Of a DNA stretch of 64,000 nt, positions 56,447 to 64,000 are shown piece by piece. The stretch covers positions 29,495,809 to 29,559,808 of the forward strand of contig NC_067197.1 of the NCBI RefSeq assembly GCF_000699445.3, read 5' to 3'. The DNA is from Schistosoma haematobium (lineage: Eukaryota; Platyhelminthes; Trematoda; Strigeidida; Schistosomatidae). Below the pieces are notes generated by a model. That model worked only from the letters and a program-made list of their open reading frames with translations. It was not told the origin of the DNA and ran no database searches. The translations under genes and the position numbers were made by a program. Each line of letters begins with the position of its first letter. Position 1 is the stretch's first letter.

Positions 56447-58117
56447 TCCTAAGTGAGCGGTTTATGGTCCGTGAAAAGAGTGAATTCACGGCCTTCGATA
56501 TAGTGTTGGAAATGCCGTACAGCACAATACATAGCTAGGAGTTCCCTACCGAATGTGCTGTACCTCGATTCGGTGTCTAGCAACCTTCTAGAGAAAAATT
56601 CCAAGGGTTGCCAAGAGTTGTTAACCCATTGTTGTAAGACTCCTCCGATTGCCGAGTCGGATGCGTCTACTGCGATGCTAGTGGGTGCTCGGGTGTCCTG
56701 GTGTGCAAGCATTGTTGCTTTAGCGATCAGTTCCTTAACTGTGGAGAATGCTTTTCGTGCGGTGTCGTCCAAATTGATGGATTTCGCATTTCCACGAAGT
56801 TGGTCGGTCAGAGGTTTCATAAGTAATGCGCATTTGGGTATGAAACGTCTATAGAAACTTACCAGGCCGTTAACCGTGTGTAATTGCTTGACGGTGGTCG
56901 GTTCTGGGTAATCCAGAATGGCCGCCACTTTGGTCCTAAGAGGTCGAATGCCTTGAACATCGATAGTGTGTCCCAGAAAGTCTAACGAGTCGGTTCCGAA
57001 TTGGCATTTCTGAACGTTTACAGTAATGCCATGTTTTTGAAGTCGTTCGAAAACAAGATCCAGATGCTTGAGATGTGTTTCTCTGTCCGGACTTGCGATT
57101 AGACAGTCATCAACATACGCGTGTACGAAGTTGAGACCTCGAAAAACGTCGTCTATGAATCTTTGGAATGTTTGAGCAGCATTCCTTAGACCGAAAGGCA
57201 TTCGCGAAAATTCATAGAGTCCGAAAGGAGTTATGATAGCTGTTTTCGGTATGTCGTCAGTAACCATAGGGATTTGGTTATACGCTTTAACCAAGTCGAT
57301 TTTCGAAAAGACAGTTGTACCTTTCAAGGTAGCTGTCAAATCGTGAATGTGAGGCAACGGGTAACGATCGGGAATGGTTTTCGCGTTCAAACGCCGATAG
57401 TCACCAGTTGGACGCCAATCGTTGCTGTCCTTTTTAGGGACCATGTGCAACGGAGATGCATATGGGCTACTTGACGGTCGTATGATTCCTAAGTCTATCA
57501 TATGGTCGAATTCGCTTTTCGCTAACCTTAGCTTTTCAGGAGCTAGTCGTCGTGCTTTAGAAAATACAGGTGGTCCTGTAGTCGTGATGTGATGTGTAAC
57601 ATTGCTGGTTACACACGGTAGTTTCGGTTGAGTTTGTTGTATCCCAGGGTACTTATCGAGTAGTGGTTGATAGAGTGGGTCTATCATATGTCTAACTGTG
57701 ACTGGGGATACTCTACAACCAGTAAAGGAAGTTACGCAAACGGACAAATTAGTGTTTCCGTCTACTAGCCTCCGTTTGCGCGTGTCGATGATCAGATTAT
57801 GGTGTTGTAGAAGATCCATACCAATGATTGGCATAGAAACATCTGCAACAACGAAAATCCAGTGTATGGGTTTGCGTAAACCCACGTTAAGGTAAACGTA
57901 CCTTTTGCCATACGTAGTGATCGGTTTTCCGTTTGCCGCCTGTAAGTTTAGGGTCGATTCGCGAAGTCCGTCGTTAAGATTCTCCGGGAGAACGCTAACT
58001 TCTGCGCCAGTATCGACGAGGTAGCGTACTCTCGTTGTCACATCTGTGACGTACAACAGACGGCTATGTTCGCCGGCTACGGTTGCCGTTAACGCGTGCC
58101 GGCTTGGAAGTTTCCCG
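56447..58117 (-). pseudogene. Gypsy pol: protease, RT, partial RNase H
   Basis: In the -1 frame relative to gag, with no ATG of its own near the start (the 535-residue part begins at TTG, 58,056), so it must be made by frameshifting. Counting from 58,056: aspartic protease [10 protein letters not shown] at 15-24; [16 protein letters not shown] at 250-263, [16 protein letters not shown] near 288-303, catalytic YVDD at 314-317; RNase [12 protein letters not shown] near 462-472, ELLAMY near 505 and FTDHKPLT at 528-535. The frame then runs into a stop created by the deletion. RT and protease look intact. Confidence 0.93.
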
Positions 58118-58922
58118 AATTGCTTTTCGAATCAGTCGGTTTCGTGTTGGGAAAATGGCAGGGTTTTCTGCAATTTCTGGAAAACTTTCCATACTGGTTA
58201 TGATACCAGCACCAGTTGGGATTATCCGTCTCTCGTTGTCTAGAGACAGATCGCCTACGTGAAATGGTTCTACGTGGGGAGCGCGATCTCTTACGGTCGG
58301 TACGAAGACTAAGATAACGCGTGAGTGTGTGACATAACTCGGTTATATCATTCTGAGTCGTTTGAGGTTTTTCTTTGACTGAAAATACCTCGGTAGTAGA
58401 AGGTTTCGTAATTTCTAAAATGCGGTCGGCAGATGCAGCTAGCTCGTCTAAGGCGTTGTTCTGGAACGAGACCAGAACCGCTTGCACCTGTTGGGGAAGT
58501 TTTGACAAGAAGAGTTGTTTGAATAGACCTTCGTCGAAAGTTCTTAGGCCTATTACCTCTCTCATCCGTTGCAACATGTCCGTCGCAGAACCGTGTTGCA
58601 GGTCGATGTTATTGAAGAGTTGATCTAACCTTTGTCGATCGGTTAGGTCTCCTCGTTTAAGAATCGAGCGTTTTAAGATTTCGTAAGGATCGGAAACATC
58701 ACTAGTAAACATACTAGGTGTTACGTACCTGTTGAATTCGCGCGGTAGAGCCTTGACTACTGCGAGGAATTGTGCACGTGTGTCGATCACGCCGTGCTCG
58801 TGGAAGTCGGCTTCTGCGTAGCAGAACCAGGCTTCGATGTTGTCCGGCCAGAAAGGCATCAGTTGAAACGAAGGCGGGGACAAAGTCTTAAGCTTGAGTA
58901 CTTTAGGTGTCTGTTCAGTCAT
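58089..58922 (-). CDS. Gypsy gag
   Basis: Begins [19 protein letters not shown] at ATG 58,922-58,920; the upstream open frame lies in the leader. Capsid-like features are [33 protein letters not shown] and [15 protein letters not shown], followed by a basic Arg/Ser stretch and a Cys/His nucleocapsid-like motif ([18 protein letters not shown]). Stop TAA at 58,091-58,089. The frame is open and about 278 residues long, usual for this group. The pol frame overlaps the last codons. Confidence 0.9.
   Translation of the reverse strand: MTEQTPKVLKLKTLSPPSFQLMPFWPDNIEAWFCYAEADFHEHGVIDTRAQFLAVVKALPREFNRYVTPSMFTSDVSDPYEILKRSILKRGDLTDRQRLDQLFNNIDLQHGSATDMLQRMREVIGLRTFDEGLFKQLFLSKLPQQVQAVLVSFQNNALDELAASADRILEITKPSTTEVFSVKEKPQTTQNDITELCHTLTRYLSLRTDRKRSRSPRRTISRRRSVSRQRETDNPNWCWYHNQYGKFSRNCRKPCHFPNTKPTDSKSNSGNFQAGTR
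58110..58116 (-). promoter_or_regulatory. -1 frameshift slippery site (GGGAAAC)
   Basis: On the minus strand the gag frame reads TCG GGA AAC, giving G GGA AAC, which fits the X XXY YYZ slippery consensus and is in the correct phase. Pol is open in the -1 frame from just upstream (after a TGA about 15 bases earlier), and gag stops about 20 bases later. Confidence 0.75.
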
Positions 58923-59084
58923 GATGAAGTATGAAGTACGATAATGAACGAGGGGAAAAGATATATATATCCAAGAAAAAACACGAAAAAAAATCACAAT
59001 GTTTAAAAAAAATAAAAAATAAGGCAATGATATATAAAAAAATCCCAAAAAGGAACAGACTCACAGTTGCAATTAGGTGTACCA
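58923..59084 (-). other. Gypsy leader (5' untranslated)
   Basis: AT-rich leader between primer-binding site and gag start. Confidence 0.6.
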
Positions 59085-59103
59085 GATCACGTCGGGTTCA
59101 CCA
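59085..59103 (-). promoter_or_regulatory. Primer-binding site, tRNA-Trp-like
   Basis: The minus strand reads TGGTGAACCCGACGTGATC, four bases after the 5' LTR. Its complement, GATCACGTCGGGTTCACCA, looks like a tRNA 3' end with CCA and resembles tRNA-Trp (ATCACGTCGGGGTCACCA in vertebrates). Confidence 0.75.
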
Positions 59104-59107
59104 ATGA

Positions 59108-59427
59108 TGATGTCACAGGTATTCAGTGTTTGACAACGCTTCTACCAGTAACACCTTCTAATATATTTCGTTCCCACCAAGAGAAATCAAAAGACAGAGT
59201 CGAGGAGATCGGAAGAGTATATTTGGCGATGACCAATATATCGGAATTCTCTGATCTAATCTGGCTAGCGATTGCGGTTGATGTTGAGCACGGCGTTACC
59301 ACACGTGATCTGGTGCGGATGCCTGACCGAGCGTCTTCAGCTAGATGAGTCCACTAAAACATATGGTCAGCATCCAATGTCGAAAACTTACAGTGCTATT
59401 TATTTTGGGGATTTGTTTACCGCTACA
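59108..59427 (-). repeat. 5' LTR of the Gypsy element
   Basis: 320 bp with TG...CA ends on the minus strand, one base different from the 3' LTR; carries the element's promoter. Confidence 0.92.
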
Positions 59428-60368
59428 GCAACTTATCACAGTTAATTAAACTAGACATACGTCTAAGGAACAAATCTCACGGATATAAACTTGGTATTTA
59501 AGATTTTTACTGACTTTTTGAGAAAAAAGTGTGATACGATAATGGCACACCACATACGTCCCAACACGAAACTCCTACCAGAATATCTCCACTTAAATCC
59601 TCGAGGCAACTCAGGAGAAACTGAACATCGCAGAACGAAGTCCCTGGAACGCTCATTAGGAGTTACCTTGAATCGGAATCCTGTCCCATCCGGGATGAAC
59701 AAAACCTCTTCAGTAGGTAGCTCCAGCACTGTTCGTAATAATAAATAGTAGACTTTTTCACTTTTTTATTTACCTCTTGAAATAAGCGTCATTTCTTAGC
59801 ACCCGAATCATCACTTCATTATTTTTCTCATTGTAACGAATCAACCTTCTACCTGAAAATATGATAGCTGTTATTTACAGAGAATCTACTGCCTCTAAGC
59901 ATTCGTAATCGTTTGGACTACAAGACTCACAAGTTTAAAAATAACTACAACACTGAATAGGATCAATACAATCGAGTGGCTAGTCTACTCTCTATTTAAC
60001 AATAAGGTCTTGGGACCATACGAGGACAAGAGCAGCAAACGCAAAGAATTAAATCTGATCATATCAAATCTCCACAAGAACATGAGGTATATTGCAGTAT
60101 GTGGTCTTTGATTGAGATAAAACGATACCGAAGAAACATATTTCAGCGACGATTATTACTTTCACTTCTTGTTCCACACTATATCAAAGCTTGATCATGT
60201 GTATTTAGGCACTTTAAGGTTATCAAGAATATAACAGAAGTAGTCATTCAGAAATAATTAAACTGTCTTACAATTATTGTTTAGGTTAGTCGTTTAGATC
60301 ATAGAGGGAGTGTCGAATTGTGCGTTACTGTCGTTCGTGTTGTGTAGATAAATTAAGTCGCAAACAAA
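59428..60368. other. CRNKL1 upstream region
   Basis: Contains overlapping ORFs on both strands at 59,463-59,748 (plus: RTKSLERSLGVTLNRNPVPS; minus: PDGTGFRFKVTPNERSRDFV) that I do not recognise. The CRNKL1 promoter and 5' UTR must lie toward the right end. Confidence 0.45.
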
Positions 60369-60437
60369 ATGATAACAGACAAAAGAGCTGTTGAGGACTC
60401 AGGCGTTCCTAAGAATAAAAAAGCAAAGATTGCCAGG
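60369..60437 (+). CDS. CRNKL1: CRNKL1 exon 1
   Basis: 23 codons, [20 protein letters not shown] then IAR; donor AGG|GTAAGT, phase 0. The 35-nt intron 60,438-60,472 ends CTATATAG. Confidence 0.88.
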
Positions 60438-63400
60438 GTAAGTTATGGTATATTATATATATTTCTATATAGGTAAAAAACAAAATGCCAGCTGCTGTGC
60501 AAATAACAGCTGAGCAGCTTCTTCGAGAAGCTAAAGAGAGAGAACTCGAAGTTACACCGAAGGCCCCACAGCAGAAAATTACAAGCCTTTCGGAGTTGAG
60601 AGATTTTCAGCTGCGTAAAAGAAAAGATTATGAAGATAACATTAGGAAGAACAGATTGGCTATGCAAAATTGGATTAAGTATGCAAAGTTTGAAGAAACG
60701 CAAGGTGAACTTCAAAGGTTAGTCGATTTCCGCATTTTGTACAAGACGTGCGACCTCTTCCTAGAAAGAACTGTCTATCGTATCGCAACTAATTCGGTGA
60801 TACTCTATTTTTTGGATGACCTTTAAATGACGCTAAAGTAGCTTTAAGAATGCCCAAATACTGACCAGGGCTAAATGAGAGTTCAAACCAGTGTGCAGAA
60901 TAAGGATTATGGTTCATAGTTGATGGTTATGCATAGAGATCGGATTTATGATTTTCATCACTAACTGACAGCTAAAATGTCAATACGGTATTTAGACAAA
61001 TAGATAAAGAATTTCGCGCCGAAATATAAGACCTGTTGTCGTAAGTTGGACTGGTTCGTCCGTAAGTTATAGTCTTACGACTAATACTACTAAACTATTT
61101 TTACCGACTTATTATACGGAGTAATAGTAGTGTGGTATGTTGATCGCTTTTATATTCTGTATAAAAATTCATCAATTCGATGAAGCGGCAGTAGACGTGT
61201 CGTTGTTAAGTTTGGGTGTGTAAAATTACAAATTTATAACCATCTAATTGAAGTAGACTAAGAGTTTATTGTCAACTTAATTGTTATATATTACGGAATG
61301 GTAACATGTCATTGTAAAAAAGTGGAAATTTTCATTTTCGTTCAACCAAAACGTAGCACTAATATATTAAATTACTATGTTGGTTTGATATGCGTAGATC
61401 TCTGTATTCTTGGGATTGGACTTGTGAGATAAGAATGTATGATCAGGGTTTTTAAATAGTCTCGATAAAGATTAGCAGCAGTGGCTAACATGCATATTCA
61501 TATCGTCCTTTAAAAATGTTTTGCCCCTAAATTCGTACAATCTGTCTGTAGCCCTATTGCAATTATTGTCTTTGTTTTTTAAAACACGATCTGTATGTGG
61601 CAGTGTAAAGCGTTTTTATATATTAGGATATGAACCGTCTATATTTAACTATGAATGATTCTTGTGCAGAAAAGCGGTTTATGTCTCAGTTTGTGCATCA
61701 GTTGATAGTGGGTCAACTACAATACTAACCACTTAAGAATACGACTAGCATATGCTAAAATATTTCACAAATTCAAAAAAGTTTTCTAAACTTATGTCTG
61801 CGAATTTTCATCGACTGAGATGGTTGGGTCACGTGTTACGTAACAACAATAATTACAGACTTATTGAAATTATCATAGGAAGATAATAATAGGAGTAAAA
61901 ATGTGGTCATTTATGAGCAACTTTTAAAAGAAACTCATTTCGTAATTTTAAAACCAGTCTCCCATAGGGAGCGTTGGAGGAAACGCAGCTTAAAAAGCTA
62001 TTTGCAAGGATATTAACAGATCTTCATGTGGCTCGATTCGATCAGCGAAACCTTATATTTATCGTACACGTCCAGGGATGAACCAATTAGAATTAAGGCA
62101 ACATCTAAATTTTTACGAAGTGCAAATGTCACCGAATAGGTTGGCGTCTGACGAATTCTCTGCACGGATTCAGAAAGCTCGTTCGGCTTTTACCAAATTA
62201 CGTCACCTATTGCGAAGGTGAGATATCGGTCTATCAATTAAGGGACGAGTATACTGCGCAGCAGTTCGTTCCGTTCTACTTAACGGTTGCGAAATGTGGC
62301 TATTAAGAGTAGAATATACTCGTAAGCTACTAGCATTTGACCACAGATGTCTTAGAAATATTGCTGGCGTCTGCTGGGATCACTGGGTAAGTAATAGTGA
62401 GGTTAGACACAGGGTATTAGGGAATGATGGTAAATCAGTTGATGAGGTTGTAAATCTTCATCGACTGAGATGGTTGGGCCACGTGTTACGTATGCTTGAA
62501 CACCGATTATCACAACGTGCAGTGCTGACTAGTGTTGGGGATAGTTGGAAGAAAGTTAGAGGCGGCTAAACCAAAACGTGTCATCAGTTCGTGAAGTCAC
62601 TAAATTCTAGTCTGAGCCATGTTAGTAGATGCGAACTACTTGATTGGGATCCGCGTGACTATCGTAACCAATGGTTGGAGACTGTGGGTGACAGCTCAGA
62701 ATCGATCACAATGGCGTAGTTGTATACATCCTCTGTCTTCCCTTAAATTATGAGATTAAAACTGCTTTACATCTTTCTTTCTAACAACTAATTCTTTCTT
62801 CCTGTACTATATCCTTATTGCAATCTTTCTTTTATATATTACCACCTCTGAATTAACTACTTTTATGAATCCAGTGTCCATCTTGTTGTGTTAATGAGGT
62901 ATGGCAACTTGGACCGATGCATATATGTGTCTGGTCCTATGCTGTAACTGATTGACTGATTGATATCTGCAAATAGTGACCAAAATTAGCACAATCTGTG
63001 CAATTATCGGTAGATAAATTACCAAATTTAGGTATGATTTTCTCCAAATTGAGATTATAGAATATGAATTAGTAACGAAATAACCATAAACCAACTACAT
63101 CACAGGTCTAATAACTAATATTAGGTTGGCGAGGTTGTTTTTGTTAGAAAGTTTTTTCTGAGTTCAAATGTCCCATTCTATATTTTCGTATATAATTACT
63201 AACTTTCAGGGCTCGTTCAGTTTTTGAACGTGCTTTGGATGTGGATTACAGAAATGTTGGTCTTTGGCTTAAGTATGCCGAGATGGAGATGCGCCATAAA
63301 CAGGTGAACCATGCTCGAAACTTGTGGGACCGTGCAGTTACTTTAATGCCTCGAGCTAATCAGTTCTGGTATAAATATACGTATATGGAAGAAACACTGG

Positions 63401-64000
63401 GTAATGTTGCTGGCGCCCGACAAATATTCGAGAGATGGATGGAATGGCAACCAGAAGAACAGGCTTGGCATGCCTATATTAATTTTGAACTTCGGTATAA
63501 AGAGATGGACAGAGCACGTCTAGTTTATGAAAGATATATCCTTTTTAATTCAGTATTTGAGTGGTATCTTTTTAGGTATTATAAGCCTGTTTCATTAACT
63601 GTCGTAGATTGTGTGAAGTGTTCATTACTTTAACAGTTAAAAGAAATTCCTTAACTGCCGTGCACTTGTTCTAGTTCATCCTGAACCAAAAAACTGGATT
63701 AAGTATTCAAAATTCGAGGAAAGAAATGGTTTTATCAATTCAGCTCGTCTGGTTTTCGAGAGGGCAGTTGAGTTTTTTGGCACAGATAATCCCCAGGCTC
63801 GTTTGTTGATTGATTTTGCCCGGTTCGAAGAACGTCAAAAAGAGGTAATCTTTTCATGTAACTTTCCTCTTTTAATTCTAGGTGTATATATAAATATCAT
63901 AACATACAAAGTGCCAAGTTATCTTTAAATCAATTGCTGAAGTAACACAATATCATTTTAAAACTTAAGTGTTTTATTTGAGCGTAACCTTTTAAGTGTG
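60369..64000 (+). CDS. CRNKL1: CRNKL1 (crooked neck, Clf1/Syf3), 5' part
   Basis: A nuclear scaffold of the Prp19-associated complex, needed for assembly and activation of the spliceosome and built of HAT (half-TPR) repeats. Exons are 60,369-60,437, 60,473-60,717, 63,210-63,535 and 63,666-63,844, and the gene continues beyond the window. Diagnostic sequence: [99 protein letters not shown] and [23 protein letters not shown] repeats are visible as W-[IL]-KYA-[KE]-FE-type units. Intron 1 is 35 nt, intron 2 is 2.5 kb and filled with transposon remnants, intron 3 is AT-AC. The start is the first ATG of a short basic exon, as in animal orthologues. Confidence 0.95.
60473..60717 (+). CDS. CRNKL1: CRNKL1 exon 2
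   Basis: Begins [20 protein letters not shown] and ends [15 protein letters not shown] plus two bases of Arg; donor AAAG|GTTAGT, phase 2. Confidence 0.95.
60796..61080. mobile_element. Merlin-like MITE in CRNKL1 intron 2
   Basis: Left end GGTGATACTCTATTTTTTGG then ATGACC; right end, read from the other strand, GTAAGACTATAACTTACGG then ACGAACC. The interior shares AGGGCTAAATGAG with the MITE at 54,382. Diverged. Confidence 0.6.
61081..62100. other. CRNKL1 intron 2 DNA with a short LINE scrap
   Basis: Mostly AT-rich without features. The segment 61,803-61,844 (TTCATCGACTGAGATGGTTG) repeats a piece found at about 47,278 and 62,458 inside the SR2-like LINEs. Confidence 0.5.
62110..62975 (+). 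mobile_element. 5'-truncated LINE with TGAC-like tail, second copy
   Basis: Parallels 46,980-47,790: [60 protein letters not shown] and [20 protein letters not shown], then a stop at 62,567 (TAA for Gln in GGQTKT) and further decay. It ends in a degenerate CTGATTGACTGATTGAT tail. In CRNKL1 intron 2, same strand as the gene. Confidence 0.82.
63210..63535 (+). CDS. CRNKL1: CRNKL1 exon 3
   Basis: Acceptor ACTTTCAG. Encodes [20 protein letters not shown] to RARLVYER plus one T of the next codon. The donor is ATATCCTTTTT (AT-type), phase 1. Confidence 0.93.
63536..63665 (+). other. U12-type AT-AC intron in CRNKL1
   Basis: Donor ATATCCTTTTT at 63,536; branch site TTCCTTAAC at 63,647-63,655; end GCCGTGCAC at 63,665, about 11 nt after the branch adenosine. 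Joining T|TTGTTCTAGTTCATCCTG gives [16 protein letters not shown], the conserved CRNKL1 sequence. No GT-AG pair in this interval does so. Confidence 0.9.
63666..63844 (+). CDS. CRNKL1: CRNKL1 exon 4
   Basis: Encodes [31 protein letters not shown] and [14 protein letters not shown]; donor GAG|GTAATC, phase 0. The gene continues past the window. Confidence 0.93.
63845..64000 (+). other. CRNKL1 intron 4 (incomplete)
   Basis: Starts GTAATCTTTT and runs off the window end; no acceptor seen. Confidence 0.8.

Larger units (their letters stand above)
54939..59427 (-). mobile_element. Gypsy LTR retrotransposon, internally deleted
   Basis: Two 320-bp LTRs (5' LTR 59,108-59,427; 3' LTR 54,939-55,258) with TG...CA ends flank, in order on the minus strand, a primer-binding site, gag with a Cys/His motif, protease, RT, the start of RNase H, and the end of integrase, which is Ty3/Gypsy order. 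The LTRs differ by one base. A deletion at about 56,449 joins RNase H to the integrase C-terminal region, removing the zinc-binding domain and most of the catalytic core, so the copy is non-autonomous. Flanks GCAG and GCAA may be a diverged 4-bp duplication. It resembles schistosome Gypsy families such as Saci or Boudicca; the exact family is not assigned. Confidence 0.93.

Noticed and set aside
56555..58623. Plus-strand ORFs of 62-99 codons across the Gypsy element
   Set aside because: Antisense shadows of gag and pol.
59463..59748. Small gene on either strand upstream of CRNKL1
   Set aside because: Overlapping ORFs on both strands, no recognisable family, no supporting splice context.
63541..63674. 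Ordinary GT-AG intron in CRNKL1 (for example CAG|GTATTT to TTCTAG)
   Set aside because: No GT donor in this stretch gives the conserved FVLVHP join; the AT-AC reading does so exactly and has consensus U12 signals.

Overview
The window is nuclear DNA of a blood fluke, most likely genus Schistosoma; the species cannot be settled from the sequence. Evidence: AT-rich, repeat-packed DNA; RTE-clade LINEs with TAAG or TGAC tandem tails; tRNA-derived SINEs; a Penelope-like element; a Merlin-type DNA transposon; a Gypsy LTR element; and two conserved animal genes whose first introns are only 35-46 nt while later ones are kilobases long, a pattern known from schistosomes.

Layout. 1-31,275 holds no host gene that I can recognise. 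It is a repeat graveyard: SINEs (871, 4,255, 9,976, 25,815), a near-perfect SINE palindrome (28,530-28,864), an inverted pair of near-identical RTE fragments (3,597-4,185 and 7,300-8,623), a solo LTR with a perfect 5-bp target duplication (10,805-11,185), a fold-back repeat (13,862-14,022), a second probable LTR (14,747-15,153), a rearranged RTE cluster (17,285-18,775), an RTE copy fused at its 5' end to a U6 snRNA copy (19,067-22,154), a Merlin remnant (22,676-23,391) and a Penelope-like element with an internal inversion (26,410-27,195).

31,979-52,748 (minus strand) is one gene, the fluke orthologue of WDR6 (Rtt10 in yeast). I reconstructed 16 exons whose splice phases all agree and which sum to a 1,357-codon frame. 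Its long introns carry LINE, SINE and other dispersed repeats.

52,749-60,368 separates the two genes and holds a Merlin-like MITE, an old LTR piece and a nearly intact-looking but internally deleted Gypsy element (54,939-59,427, minus). Its LTRs differ at a single base, and its gag/pol overlap carries a GGGAAAC slippery heptamer.

60,369 to the window end (plus strand) is the 5' part of CRNKL1 (crooked neck/Clf1/Syf3), a spliceosome scaffold made of HAT repeats. Four exons are visible. The third intron (63,536-63,665) is an AT-AC, U12-type intron with a textbook donor and branch site; reading it this way restores a conserved protein join exactly.

The two host genes point away from each other (WDR6 minus, CRNKL1 plus) across about 7.6 kb of transposon-rich DNA. 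WDR6 acts in tRNA 2'-O-methylation and CRNKL1 in pre-mRNA splicing; nothing here suggests they are co-regulated. The most interesting observations are the U6-RTE chimera, the AT-AC intron inside a spliceosome gene, the long SINE palindrome and the programmed frameshift signal of the young Gypsy element.
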